The position numbers and the translations under genes were made by a program. Under the pieces are notes generated by a model, which was given only the letters and a program-made list of their open reading frames with translations, ran no database searches and was not told the DNA's origin. Of a stretch of DNA of 64,000 nucleotides, positions 49,601 to 60,900 are shown piece after piece. Numbering within the stretch: position 1 is the stretch's first letter; each line of letters starts with the position of its first letter. This DNA is from Candidatus Zipacnadia bacterium. Its GTDB lineage: Bacteria; Armatimonadota; Zipacnadia; Zipacnadales; UBA5352. The DNA is taken from the NCBI GenBank assembly GCA_029820295.1, contig JALGVA010000002.1:1-64000 (forward strand). The letters are read 5' to 3'.

Positions 49601-50602
49601 CTACTCGTTCTCGAACCAGCCTTCAGGGATGTGCAACGTCCAGACCTCGCTGCTCAGCTTGTCGGCATAGCCGCCGTAGACCCAGATCCTGTCCTGCCAG
49701 ACCACCGCCGAGAGTTCATGGCGGGCGGTCCAGATCACGTCGGATTTCAGTTCGGTCCAGTTCACACCATCCTGCGTGTACCACACATCGCCGAAGTTAC
49801 CGGTCTCCCGGCACCAGCCACCCAGCACCCACAGGCGGTCGCGATAGACCACGGTCGAGAACCACATGCGCGGCGCCCACGGGGCCGAGTCAGTGACCCG
49901 CGTCCAGCTCACGCCGTCCTCGGAGCACCAGACGTCATTGAGCGGGATGGTCTCGGGGTGCCAGCGCCCCCCGCCCATGAGCCAGATCTTCCCGTCGAAG
50001 ACCACGGCCTGGGCGTGCGTACGCTTCTGCCACGCGGCGTGCTCGGTCTCGAGGCGCCACTGCCGGCCGTCGGCGGTGGACCAGACATCGTTCTTGAGGG
50101 TGTCGTCGTTGTCCTGGTAGAAGTTCTCGGTGCCGCCCATCACCCAGATGCGGTTCTTGAAGACCACGAACGAGGGCGATACCCGCGGGCACCAGCCGGG
50201 ATCATCGGTCTCCAGCGTCCACTCCGCGCCGTTGGTGGACGACCAGACCCTGTTGCTGTTCTCGGCGCCGGGGAGCCTGCGCCCGCCCATAAACCACATG
50301 CGGCCGTCGAACACCGTCGCCACCGACAGGTCGCTGTGCTCCCAGGGCGCGACCTCGACCACCTGCGTCCAGTTGACTCCGTCTGCCGACTTCCACACAT
50401 CGCGCGGGTTGGGAGCGTCCGCCGCAAACCAGCCGCCGAGGATCCACAGATGGTCATCGTACACGAACTCGCCCTGCGAGTCGCGCGGCCGCCAGCCCGC
50501 GTCCTCGGTCACGCGCACCCAGTCCGGCCCCTGCCTCACCTCAGCCATGGCACAGCTCCCTCCGATCACGGTCAGACCCACGGCAACCAGCAGTCGATGC
50601 AT
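49601..50602 (-). CDS. Secreted kelch-repeat beta-propeller protein
   Basis: Repeated ...VFDGRMWFMGG, VVFKNRIWVMGG, VVFDGKIWLMGG, VVYRDRLWVLGG. Confidence 0.88.
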   Translation of the reverse strand: MHRLLVAVGLTVIGGSCAMAEVRQGPDWVRVTEDAGWRPRDSQGEFVYDDHLWILGGWFAADAPNPRDVWKSADGVNWTQVVEVAPWEHSDLSVATVFDGRMWFMGGRRLPGAENSNRVWSSTNGAEWTLETDDPGWCPRVSPSFVVFKNRIWVMGGTENFYQDNDDTLKNDVWSTADGRQWRLETEHAAWQKRTHAQAVVFDGKIWLMGGGRWHPETIPLNDVWCSEDGVSWTRVTDSAPWAPRMWFSTVVYRDRLWVLGGWCRETGNFGDVWYTQDGVNWTELKSDVIWTARHELSAVVWQDRIWVYGGYADKLSSEVWTLHIPEGWFENE

Positions 50603-50639
50603 TGCCCGACCCCCTTGTCGATGGCACTGTCGCCGCGCG

Positions 50640-53078
50640 CTACAGATCGGCCAGGTCCGTCAGCGCGTCGAGAATCTCCATGCGCACCCGGTCCTGCACG
50701 GCCCGGTCCTTGGGCGCGTCCCAGCGGTAGTCGGGCTCGCGGTCCATGGCCATGACGCGATCCATGGCGGTGGCAAGCAGCTCCCGCGCCGCAGCCAGGC
50801 GCTCGTCGGGCACGCCGTCGGCCTCCAGCTCCTCGATGCGCGCGCGCAGCATGGTCAGGTACTCGAAGTCCTCGATGCCCTCGCGGATGGCCTCCATGTA
50901 CTTCGCCCCGGTGACTGAAGTGTCATCGAGGTAGAATGGAGTGTAGGGCCCGTTGCCCTCGGCGGGATACTCGTTCCAGACCGAGACCCTCCCGGTGTCG
51001 GTAAACGACCAGAAGCATGAACCCTCGCCGCCCATGCCGAAGACGTGCCACTCCTGGAGCAGGTAGTAGCTGAACGGGTCGAAGCTGCGCGCGGGCCCGT
51101 CGGCGCTGTAGAGCCACAGCGACTTGCCCTGCCGGCGCATCTGCTCGAGAAGGTCGGTGTACCACTCGCCCCGGGTCAGCACGTGCTTGCGGTAGGGGCA
51201 GATGACGTCGAGCGTCTCGAGCATCTCCACCAGCTCATCGTCGAGGCCCTGGGGCTGCGGGTCCTCCCAGGTGACGATGCCGGGCGCGGCCGCCTCCATG
51301 GCCCGCGCCCAGGCGGTGATGATGCGGTACTGTTCGGCGCTGTGGGGCTCATCGACCAGCAGCACGCCGAACTGCTCGGGGCGCTTGCCCAGCTCGACCA
51401 TGTGGTCGGCCCAGAAGCGCGCCCAGCCGCCCACCCTGGCGGCAAACTGCGGCGTGTTCATCTGCGCGCCGTCGAAGCTATCGCCCACCACCGCGAAGAT
51501 AAGGTACATCCGGCAGTCGGGCCAGCGCTCGATCCACTCGTCGAAGCTCGCGGTGTCCGGCGCCTCGATCACGTTCCCCGCATCGTCAAAGTGGCCGGAC
51601 CTGGTCCACGGCCCGCTCGCCCAGGGCGCGTTGACGTAGTGCTCCTGCAGGTAGGCCTCCAGCGCCTCGTAGTTGTCGAGGGTGAGGCCGTAGCCGCGCT
51701 TGTTGTTGGTGTCGCTCCAACCGCCGACGAGCAGCGTCGTGCGGTCGGGGAAGCGCAGCGGGTAGATACGCAGGTTCAGCGGTACCCGCGCCGAGAAGCC
51801 CGCCGCCGAGGACAACTCGACTGCGCCCTCGTGCAGGCCGGGCTCGATCTCCGGGCGGTTGATGGCGAGCCAGACCTGTCGGGTCATCCCCCGCGGCACG
51901 TCGATGACCCAGGCGTCGCCGCTGCGCTCGGCCTCGGGCAGCGCGGCCGCCACCGAGGTGAACCAGCGCGTGCCCACGTGCTCCACCTGATGGACCGAGA
52001 TCCACTCGGGATTGCCGCCGCCGGGCAGGCCGGTGATGCGCAGGCGCAGGCGCCGGTCGCGATCGGACGCGTTCGTGATGTTGAGCACATCCGCGCGGTA
52101 CTCGTTGCTCATCATCGCGACCGCGAGCGCCGCCGGCTCATCCGTCACCGGCTCCTCGCATGGCGTCAGCGGCTCCCAGCGGTGCTTGTGCCACAGGCGC
52201 AGCTCCGGCTGCCCCTGCGCGCGCCACACCTCCGCCTGCAGCCGGAAGATCGCCTCCTCGAGAGGCGTCATGGGCAGGATCGCGACGAAGCCCTCCATGT
52301 CGATGGGCGCCATCTGGGCGATCGCGGTCTCAAGATCATCGGCGCGCGCCTCGAAGTCGGTGCGCCGGTCGGCGGGCAGCTCGGCGATGTCCTCGCGCAC
52401 CGCGGCCAGGTCGCGCCGGAACTGCGTGGCGATCAGACCGGTGATGCGCACGTCGTCAAGGTAGGTCTGCACGTCGGTCAGGGGCTCGCCCTCGTACGCC
52501 CGGGCCAGCCACGCGTCATCGCCGCGGAAGACCTCGATCTCGTCGCAGACCGTGTAGGGACCCGCCGGCTCGATGGCCAGCATGAGGTAGCGACCGTGCG
52601 TCTGCATCGCGCCGGTGAAGATGGGCAGCACCGCGTACTCGCCGTACCGGGGCAGGGCGCGCTCGGCCAGGTGCATGGCGATGAGGTCGCCGACCGCATG
52701 CCACGATTCGCCGTCGAGGCTCACGTAGAGGAGGATGCGGGCGGGCCAGTGCACATCGGCCACGCCTGCGGCGGTGTTGAACGAGACGCCCCGGATGGGC
52801 AGATCCTGGCCCAGGTTGATAGTGATGTACTTCATGCTCATGCCCGTCCAGCCGACGGTGCTGAGCTGCGTCCAGAAGTAGCCCTCACTGTACTCGCCAT
52901 CGGTGAGCTGGCTCGCATCGCCGTCGTCCGCGGTGTCGCGGTAGCGTGGCGGCGGCTGCATCGTGTAGGGCCTGCCCAGGGCGATGTTGTCGCCCGGGTC
53001 GGGCAGCGCCGGGTCGGCCTCGGCGATGGCGGCCAGGCAGATGCACGCGATGGCGAACTCAATCGGCAGGGAGCGCAT
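50640..53078 (-). CDS. DUF4091/GH123-like secreted protein
   Basis: N-terminal discoidin-like region; RFPDRTTLLVGGWSDTNN; C-terminal GTGAKYMEAIREGIEDFEYLTMLRARIEEL-type DUF4091 signature. Confidence 0.75.
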   Translation of the reverse strand: MRSLPIEFAIACICLAAIAEADPALPDPGDNIALGRPYTMQPPPRYRDTADDGDASQLTDGEYSEGYFWTQLSTVGWTGMSMKYITINLGQDLPIRGVSFNTAAGVADVHWPARILLYVSLDGESWHAVGDLIAMHLAERALPRYGEYAVLPIFTGAMQTHGRYLMLAIEPAGPYTVCDEIEVFRGDDAWLARAYEGEPLTDVQTYLDDVRITGLIATQFRRDLAAVREDIAELPADRRTDFEARADDLETAIAQMAPIDMEGFVAILPMTPLEEAIFRLQAEVWRAQGQPELRLWHKHRWEPLTPCEEPVTDEPAALAVAMMSNEYRADVLNITNASDRDRRLRLRITGLPGGGNPEWISVHQVEHVGTRWFTSVAAALPEAERSGDAWVIDVPRGMTRQVWLAINRPEIEPGLHEGAVELSSAAGFSARVPLNLRIYPLRFPDRTTLLVGGWSDTNNKRGYGLTLDNYEALEAYLQEHYVNAPWASGPWTRSGHFDDAGNVIEAPDTASFDEWIERWPDCRMYLIFAVVGDSFDGAQMNTPQFAARVGGWARFWADHMVELGKRPEQFGVLLVDEPHSAEQYRIITAWARAMEAAAPGIVTWEDPQPQGLDDELVEMLETLDVICPYRKHVLTRGEWYTDLLEQMRRQGKSLWLYSADGPARSFDPFSYYLLQEWHVFGMGGEGSCFWSFTDTGRVSVWNEYPAEGNGPYTPFYLDDTSVTGAKYMEAIREGIEDFEYLTMLRARIEELEADGVPDERLAAARELLATAMDRVMAMDREPDYRWDAPKDRAVQDRVRMEILDALTDLADL

Positions 53079-53109
53079 GGCGTGTCCTCCTCACGGCCAC
53101 GTCGGCCGC

Positions 53110-53126
53110 GCGGACAGATTGTCCGC
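53110..53126. promoter_or_regulatory. Perfect palindrome (candidate operator or hairpin)
   Basis: GCGGACA gat TGTCCGC in a divergent intergenic region. Confidence 0.5.
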
Positions 53127-53172
53127 ACGCAGGCAGATTCCCTCCCGCGCCGCGCCGGAGGACATCGCGCCC

Positions 53173-53194
53173 GCGCCGACGAAGCAGTCGGCGC
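53173..53194. promoter_or_regulatory. Perfect inverted repeat (candidate operator or hairpin)
   Basis: GCGCCGAC gaagca GTCGGCGC in a divergent intergenic region. Confidence 0.5.
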
Positions 53195-53254
53195 AGGCGA
53201 ACTGCTCGGCAGCATGTCGCACCATCCCGAACGTACACACTCCGGAGGTCTGAC

Positions 53255-54535
53255 ATGAGTGAGCTGGCCCTGCTGGGAGGACAGCCGGCCGTCACCAGCC
53301 CGCCGCGCGAGCGGTGGGTGCAGGTGAATGACGAAGTCAAGAGCGCCGTCATGGGTCTGCTCGATCAGGGCATCATCACCATCTCCGGCCCGACCGGCGT
53401 GATCGGCGAGTTCGAGGCGGAGTTCGCGGCCATGACCGGCAGCCGTTACGCGCTGGCGATGAACAGCGGCACGGCCACGCTGCACAGCGCCTACTTCGCG
53501 GTGGGCGTGGGCCCCGGTGACGAGGTGCTGGTGCCCAGCTATACCTGGCACGCCAGTGCCACGCCGGTCATCCACTGCGGCGCGACGCCGGTGTTCTGCG
53601 ACATCCGCCCCGAGTCGCTGACCATCGATCCCGACGATGTCGAGCGACGCATCACCGAGCGCACGAAGGCGCTGTGCGTGGTGCACGTGTTCGGCAATGT
53701 CTGCGACATGGACCGGCTGTGCGAGATCGCGGAGCGGCACGACATCGCGCTCATCGAGGACGCCAGCCACGCCCACGGGGCGCTGTGGCGGGGCCGGCCG
53801 GTGGGCAGCTTCGGCCGCGTCGGCTGCTTCAGCCTGCAGGGCAGCAAGGCGGTCAGCGGCGGGGAGGCGGGCGTCGCGGTCACCGACGACCCGGTGCTGC
53901 TGGACCGCATGATCCTGCTGGGGCACTTCGGCCGCCCGCGCGTCGGGGCGGTGGAGGTGGTGAACGAGATCGGCGACATGAGCCTGGGCATCAAGTACCG
54001 CGCGCACCCGTGGGCCATCGCCATGGCCCTCGTTGGCCTGCGGCGGCTGCCGGAGCTGAACAGGCTGCGCACCGCCAACTACGATTTCCTCAACGACGAG
54101 CTGCGCGACTGCCCCGGCCTGGAGGTCATCGACGCGCTGCCGGGGGCCACGCGCGGGGCGTACCTGGAGTACAAGTTCAAGCTCTCCGCCGACGCCGTGC
54201 GGGTGGCGAACCGCGAGCGTATCGTGGAGGCGATGGCGGCCGAGGGGGCGCCGGTGACCGCCGACCGCTACTCGGACCTCAACTTCACCTACGGGCTGCT
54301 GCACGCCGCGCCGCTGTTCACCAGCGTGAACCGCCGGGAGCTGGGCGGCTGCTTCTACGACCCGGCACGGACCGAGACCCCGCCGCGGCCGTCCCTGCCG
54401 GTCGCGGAGTCGCTCAACCGGCGCCTGATCTCGCTGCCTGGCTTCACCGACGTGGAGCGCGAGTCCCTGGCCGAGGTCGCGGCGGCGATGCGCAAGGTCA
54501 TGACGCACCTCGACGAGCTGGCCCGGGAGGCGTAG
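53255..54535 (+). CDS. DegT/DnrJ/EryC1/StrS family aminotransferase
   Basis: YALAMNSGTATLHSAYFAVGVGPGDEVLVPSYTWHASATPVI; ALIEDASHAHGA; CFSLQGSKAVSGGEAGV. Confidence 0.92.
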   Translation: MSELALLGGQPAVTSPPRERWVQVNDEVKSAVMGLLDQGIITISGPTGVIGEFEAEFAAMTGSRYALAMNSGTATLHSAYFAVGVGPGDEVLVPSYTWHASATPVIHCGATPVFCDIRPESLTIDPDDVERRITERTKALCVVHVFGNVCDMDRLCEIAERHDIALIEDASHAHGALWRGRPVGSFGRVGCFSLQGSKAVSGGEAGVAVTDDPVLLDRMILLGHFGRPRVGAVEVVNEIGDMSLGIKYRAHPWAIAMALVGLRRLPELNRLRTANYDFLNDELRDCPGLEVIDALPGATRGAYLEYKFKLSADAVRVANRERIVEAMAAEGAPVTADRYSDLNFTYGLLHAAPLFTSVNRRELGGCFYDPARTETPPRPSLPVAESLNRRLISLPGFTDVERESLAEVAAAMRKVMTHLDELAREA

Positions 54536-54555
54536 ACGAAGCAGAGGTGACCGTG

Positions 54556-57500
54556 ATGGTCGCGCTGGTCAGTGTGCTGATCGTGCTGGTGTGCACCTCG
54601 GTGGCGGGGGCGGCGCCGTCGATGACCGACGAGATCGCGCCCGGCATCTACATGGCCCATGATGATACCGGCCGGGCCTGGGGCGGCTGGACCATGGGCG
54701 TCACGCACATGAACGAGCCGACCTACCAGGCCAGGAAGGTCCTCGACCTGAGCGACCTGCCTGAGGACGTGTGGGCGCAGGTGCGCGAGGTGCGGCTGTC
54801 CGCGTTCATGATGGTGTACGACTACTCGCCGCATGCCAACCCGCCGGTCAATGGCCTCAACGAGCAGTTCGAGGTCGTGGTCAACGGGACGGTGCACACC
54901 TACCCGACCAGCGGCGGGATGCCTCAGTACCGCGACGGGGCTCTCAACATCCCCGACTGGTACGACTTCGCGCTCCCGAAGGACGAGTTCGTGCGCGGCC
55001 CCAACGAGATCATCTTCCGCAAGGCGCCCAGTGAGGGCAACGATGACTACCTCTACATCGGCATCGACGCCATCGCGCCGCGCGGCAACAGCTCGGTGAC
55101 CTTTGACGGGGAGACCTGGACGCAGGAGAAGCTGACCGTGCCCGGCGGCAACGGCGAGTACATGGTGCGCCTCTACCTGATCACCGCCGACACGAGCTTC
55201 ACCGCAACCTGGAACGCGGTGACCGGCGAGCTGAGCGACCCCGCCGGGCTGATCCTCTACGCCGGGGGGCACGGCGCCGAGGACGGGGCGCTGGCGGCGG
55301 GTCAGAACGCGCGCGTCGAGTGGCGGCCGGGAGCGCTGGACCGGCTCGAGCCCGCCACCGTCACGGTCGAGGCCGAGGGCCCGCTGCAGCTCGCGTGGCT
55401 CGACGAGGATGGCGCGCCCGGTGAGGCAGTGGCCGGGCCGACCACCGAGCTGCCCGCGAACCGCACCGACAGCGTCTCGGGCGTCGTGGTGACGGCCGGC
55501 GAGGGCGGGGCGCGGCTGAGCCGCATCACGGTCGAGGGCGCACTGAGCTACCACCCGCAGCCCGAGCCGATCGACATGGCGCCCGTCGTCGCGACTCCTC
55601 CTCCACCCGCGCCTCGGCGCCCGCCCACCTGCGCGATGACCGACCGTGCCGCCACGCTCAGCAACGGCACCATCCGCGCGCGCTTCGAGTTCGGCGAGCG
55701 CGTGCGCCTGGCCTCGCTCTACCACCGGCTGGCGGGCGTGGAGATGGCCCGCGTGCCAGAGGAGATCGCGCTGTTCGTGGTCGAGATCGGCGATCAGCGA
55801 TACGCGGGCAGCAGCAACTTCACGCTCGCGAGGGTCGAGGCGGTCGAGGGCGGCTTCACCGCGACGCTCGAGCTGGCTGATCCCGGCCTGCGCGCGGAGC
55901 TGACCGCGACCATCGACGAGGAGGGTCTGCGACTGGGGCTCGACGTCGTCAACGGCGGCGATGAGCCGGTCGACTTCAAGCTGGCCTTCCCGCATCTGTC
56001 GGGGCTCGCGGTGTCGGCCGATCCGGCTGATGACTACTACTACTTCCCCTACGGCGGCGGCATCATCGCCGACCGGCCGGCGATCCTTCGAGCGGGCTAT
56101 GGCGATCACCAGGCCCTCTACCAGCTCATCGACCTGTACTCGCCCGCGGCCGGCTGCGGGCTGTCCCTGCGCATCGATGACGATGAGGGCTGGCACAAGA
56201 ACATGGCCCTGCGCAAGCACCTGCCGGGCCGGGCCGAGTCGGCGCCACACCAGCTCATCGCGCGGGTGCGCCCGGAGTACCAGTGGACCGAGGTGTCTCT
56301 GGCGCCCGTCGATGGCACGGGCATGGCCGCCGAGTACCTGCGCCGCACGCGCGCGCCGGGGGCCTCGTTCGCACCCGAGCCCGCGGTGCTGGCGGCCCAC
56401 CCGGGCGACTGGCACGTCGCCATGCAGCGCTATGCCGACTGGGCGCACCGTGTCTGGCAGTGGCGGCCCTACCCGTCCCGCCTTCATGATGTGCGCAACA
56501 TGATGCCCGCCGGCTGGGGGCAGGGGGTCCTGTTCCGCGACGGCGCCTATCGCACCGATTTCGTCACGCCGCGCACCGATTCGCTGGAGCTGATGAGCTG
56601 GTGGGAGTGGTCGGAGCTGGGACCCTTCGGCACACCCATGGACCGGCTCAGCGACGTCATGACCGAGGCGCAGATCGAGCGCTGGAAGCCGTACTTCGTC
56701 GAGGACCCGGTCACCGGCGAGATGATGTGGAACAACCAGCCGGGCGACTACCGCGGCTACAACGAGCGCTTCGGCGGCCTGCCCGCCTTCCGGCAGGCGA
56801 TCCAGACCTATCGCGACATGGGCGTCAAGCTGGTCACGCTCTACACCGACCCCTTCCGGCTCGACCAGAACTGCGAGACCGGCCGGGAGCACGGTGAGGA
56901 GTGGGGCGTGGTGGGCGTGGATGGCGAGAAGCTGAAGAACTACCTGGTCTGGAACCCCTGTCATGATCTGCCGGCGGTGCGCGAGTGGATCGCGCGCGAG
57001 CTGGCGCGAGTGATGCGCGAGACCGGCGCCGATGGCATCCGGCTGGACGAGTACGGCCACGCCGGTTGGGCCTGCTACGATGAGACGCACCGGCACACCT
57101 ACGCGGAGTTCGGTATCACGCAGTGGCAGAAGGCCGTTGCCGAAGCCACGCGCATGATCCACGAGGCCATGGACCAGGTGCGGCCGGACCTGGTCCTCAC
57201 GACCGAGCACCCCGGCTACGACTATCTGATGCAGTACCTCGAGGGCTGCATCACCTACGACCTGACCGTGCTGTCCTCGCCCATGCGGCCGCTGGAGTGC
57301 AACACCCAACGCTTCTACTTCCCGGAGTGCAAGCCCTACGAACTCGACCATCGCAGCGCCGATGTGCGCGATGTGAAGAAGTTCTGGAACGCGGTCGAGT
57401 CGTTCGAGCGCTACTGGCCGCCGAACTTCCGTGCCATCCTGAACGAGAACCAGGAAATGTACTGGCTGGGCGAGGCCTGGCCGCTGCTGGTCACTCCCGG

Positions 57501-57984
57501 CAACGCGCAGTATGTCTACGTCAACCGCTTCTCGGGCGACGGCAAGACGTTCTACCACCTCTACAACGCCACCGGCCATACCTTCGAAGGCGAGGCGCTG
57601 GCGGTCGAGCTGGCGGCGGGTGAGCACCTCTTCGACATGCTCGCATGCACCGAGGTCGAGCCCATCGCGCGCGCGGACGGGCTTGCGGGAGTGCGCCTCT
57701 ACCTGGCGCGCGACGATGTGGGCTGCGTCGCGCAGCTCACGCGGCGGCTGACCGTGACGCATGCCCGCGATGCGCTGCAGGTGCAGGTCGAACTGCCCGA
57801 GGGCGAGTGCGCCCTGGTGGTCGCCAACACCGACGGTGAGGTGCAGGCGTCGCAGGCCGCGCAGGAGGGGGCGAACACCATCGACCTGTCGGGCCTGCCG
57901 GAGGACGCGCGGCCGGCGTGCGTGAAGCTGCTGCGCGACGGCCAGCTCGTGGACATCGCCGCGCTGCCGGGCCAGGGAGGCTGA
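54556..57984 (+). CDS. Secreted DUF6259-like glycoside hydrolase
   Basis: MVALVSVLIVLVCTSVAGA signal; QAIQTYRDMGVKLVTLYTDPFRLDQNC; RETGADGIRLDEYGHAGWACYDETH. Confidence 0.72.
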   Translation: MVALVSVLIVLVCTSVAGAAPSMTDEIAPGIYMAHDDTGRAWGGWTMGVTHMNEPTYQARKVLDLSDLPEDVWAQVREVRLSAFMMVYDYSPHANPPVNGLNEQFEVVVNGTVHTYPTSGGMPQYRDGALNIPDWYDFALPKDEFVRGPNEIIFRKAPSEGNDDYLYIGIDAIAPRGNSSVTFDGETWTQEKLTVPGGNGEYMVRLYLITADTSFTATWNAVTGELSDPAGLILYAGGHGAEDGALAAGQNARVEWRPGALDRLEPATVTVEAEGPLQLAWLDEDGAPGEAVAGPTTELPANRTDSVSGVVVTAGEGGARLSRITVEGALSYHPQPEPIDMAPVVATPPPPAPRRPPTCAMTDRAATLSNGTIRARFEFGERVRLASLYHRLAGVEMARVPEEIALFVVEIGDQRYAGSSNFTLARVEAVEGGFTATLELADPGLRAELTATIDEEGLRLGLDVVNGGDEPVDFKLAFPHLSGLAVSADPADDYYYFPYGGGIIADRPAILRAGYGDHQALYQLIDLYSPAAGCGLSLRIDDDEGWHKNMALRKHLPGRAESAPHQLIARVRPEYQWTEVSLAPVDGTGMAAEYLRRTRAPGASFAPEPAVLAAHPGDWHVAMQRYADWAHRVWQWRPYPSRLHDVRNMMPAGWGQGVLFRDGAYRTDFVTPRTDSLELMSWWEWSELGPFGTPMDRLSDVMTEAQIERWKPYFVEDPVTGEMMWNNQPGDYRGYNERFGGLPAFRQAIQTYRDMGVKLVTLYTDPFRLDQNCETGREHGEEWGVVGVDGEKLKNYLVWNPCHDLPAVREWIARELARVMRETGADGIRLDEYGHAGWACYDETHRHTYAEFGITQWQKAVAEATRMIHEAMDQVRPDLVLTTEHPGYDYLMQYLEGCITYDLTVLSSPMRPLECNTQRFYFPECKPYELDHRSADVRDVKKFWNAVESFERYWPPNFRAILNENQEMYWLGEAWPLLVTPGNAQYVYVNRFSGDGKTFYHLYNATGHTFEGEALAVELAAGEHLFDMLACTEVEPIARADGLAGVRLYLARDDVGCVAQLTRRLTVTHARDALQVQVELPEGECALVVANTDGEVQASQAAQEGANTIDLSGLPEDARPACVKLLRDGQLVDIAALPGQGG

Positions 57985-57988
57985 GACG

Positions 57989-60900
57989 ATGCGCAGGGCC
58001 GTGCCGAGCACCCTCATCACGTGCTCGCTGCTAATCTCCTGGACGTGCGGCGCCGCGGAGATCGACATCTCGGCGGCGCCGCAGCCCACCGCAGACACCA
58101 CCTTCCTGCTCGATTTCGAGCAGCCCGACCTGGCCCCGGTGGTGGCCGCCGGGGAGGGGGGGCCGCCTGCCGGGCAGGTCGAGGTCGCCGAGGGACACCG
58201 GGGCGTCGGCGCCGACTTCACCGGGTCGCGAGCGCTGGAGTACCCCGCGCGCGGCAACATCGACCTCAACCAGGGGACGCTTGAGCTGTGGATCAACACC
58301 CATTGGGGCTCGCGCGGCCGCACGCGGTCGCACTACCTGGTCTCCCACCCGCTCGACTGGGGTATCCCCGGCCACATGCGCCTGTGGTACTGGGCCCCCA
58401 GCGAGACCTGGGGCGTGCTGCGCTTCGACTACCACGCGGTCAGCTCGGCCGGCGACGGCTACATCTTCGCGGCGTGGCCCGGCGATGGCTGGCACCACAT
58501 CGCCGCCCGCTGGCATAGCCGTGATGGCATCGCGCTCTACATCGATGGCGTGAAGGTGGCGGAGAAGCGCGGGACCTGGGAGCCACTGCCGCCCGCCGGG
58601 GGCCTGCTGACCTTCAGCAACGCGGACAACCCGGCCGACGCCGTCATCGACGATGTGCGCATCCGCAGCACGCCCTCGTACGCGCCAGACGAGCCGGCGC
58701 TGGTGCTGGACGTGGGTGACGCCGCGATGCTTCAGGCCGACGCGGGCGCGGTCCCGGTGCGTGTGATGAACCGGCGTGAGGAGCCCGCGACGGGCGCCCT
58801 GACGGTCGCCGTGCGCGACTACTTCGGCGAGCGCGTGGCCGAGACTGTCCAGCGGCTCGAGCTTCCCGGCTTCTCCGAGCGCGTGCTCGACGTCGAGTTC
58901 CCGGTCACGCGCCCGAGCCGCTACTTCGTGGCGCAGGTATCGCTGCGCGACGGCGCCGGGGAGGCGATCGTCGAGCGCGAGGACATCGTGACGGTCAGCG
59001 CGCTCAGCGGGCCGCGCAAGGCCATCTGCCTCGACGGCGAGTGGGAGCAGGCCGACGGCGTGTGGGGCGAGTTCACTCCGCCCGCGGACGGGTGGTCGCC
59101 GGTCGTCCTGCCGCGCAAGGAGCCCAGCTTCCCGACGCACCTGCGCTGGTACCGGCGGAGCTTCGAGGTGCCCGCAGAGATGGGCGAGCGCGTGCGGCTG
59201 GTGCCGCGGCATGTCAAGCAGCGGGCGCGCTGGTGGGTGAACGGCATCGAGGTCGGCGACAGCGAGTACGCCTACGTGCCCTACAGCTTCGATATCACCG
59301 ACGCGATCCGCCCGGGCGAGCGCAACGAGATCCTGGTGGCGGTGATGGACTGGGTCGAGTGCGCCCGTCCCGACCTGCAGGCGCATCTGGCGACCACGCA
59401 CCCGGGCGACCGCGGTGGCGTCGAGGGCTGGCCCTTTATCAAGCCGTGCGGCGGCGAGGTGCTGCCGGCGGGCATCATCGAGAGCGTCTGGGTTTACGGC
59501 CACGGCGGCGTGTGGGCCTCGGACGTGGCGGTGGTAACCTCGACCCGCAACAGGACCATGACCGTGCGCGGGGTCGTGCACAATGACTCCGGCCGGCAGC
59601 GGCAGTGCACCGTCGGTAACGTCGTGTTCGACGGAGCGGAGCAGCCGCTGGCGTTACCCGAGTGGGCCGGCAATCTTCCGGGGGGACAGAGCCGGCGGTT
59701 CGAGGTCACGGCACAGTGGGATCAGCCCCGCCTGTGGTGGCCGGACGATCCGCACCTGTACCGTCTGCAGACGGATGTGCAGGTCGGTGACGCGCTTGAG
59801 GACTCAGTCAGCACGCGCTTCGGCTTCCGCGAGTTCCGGCCCGAGGGCGACGTGTTCATGCTCAACGAGGTGCCCATGCACCTGTTCGCGGCGGCGTCAT
59901 GGCCGAACACGGTGCCCATGGGCTGGCCGGGCCGGGTCAGCGACCGGTGGGACGCCACGCGCGTGCTCTTCGAGTCGCTGCGCGAGGCCGGCCACGATAT
60001 CTTCCGCGCCCACACCGAGCCGTGGAGCGACCTGCTGGCCGACCTGTGCGACGAGACCGGCATGATGCTGGTGACCGAGGGCGTGATGAGCTCGATCCCC
60101 GGCAAGTACAACTGGAGCCACCCGGACCTCATGCCCAACATGGAGGCGTTCTACCGCCTGTGGCCGCGCCGGGAGATGAACCATCCCGCACTGGTGATCC
60201 GCAGCATCGAGAACGAGGTCGGTTACCTGCTGCAGGAGCGCATCATGGGCGACCAGGAGACCATCGCGCGCGTGCGCGACGGCTTCGTCGAGTGCGGCCG
60301 CATCGTGCACGAGGCCGACCCGTCCCGGCCCATCATGTACGAGGGCAGCGGCCCCGTGTTCTACGACGTGGCCGACATCTACAACAACCACTATCCGGGC
60401 GACGAGTACCGCTGGGCCTGGTACCCCAACGCCTCCTGGTGGCCGGGCCGGCAGATGGACATCTACTTCACCAGGGACTGGATGTGGGACCGGCGCAAGC
60501 CGCTCTACATGGGCGAGTGGGGCTGGTTCCCCGGCGGGCAGGACCAGTTCGCGGCCTACATGGGCCCGGCGGTCTACCGCCCGGGCGTGACGCTGGGCCT
60601 CGCCAAGTCGGTGCTGTGGGAGATGGGCATCGCGGGCATGCGCTACTACGGCGTCTCGGCCAACTGCCCCTGGAACGCGCTCGAGGGCACGCGCTTCGAG
60701 CGCTTCACCACCGACCGCCCTCGGCACCGCGTCGTGCGTGAGGGCTTCGCCAAGCTGAAGGTCGCCATCCGCGAGCGCGGCAGCGTCTACTTCGTGGGCG
60801 ACGACGTCACGCGGACGGTGTCGGCGTACAATGACACGCTGCAGGTTCAGGACTTCTCGGTGCGCTGGCGCCTGCTGGTCGATGGCGCTGTGACCGACGC

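Noticed and set aside
54355-58323. 1322-aa antisense ORF (also 46795-49896 plus, 1033 aa; 31826-33346 minus; 295-2667 plus; 53674-57984 5' part)
   Set aside because: Long antisense or shifted frames are expected at this GC content; compositions are low-complexity Arg/Ala/His/Gly-rich and they overlap genes with recognisable domains.
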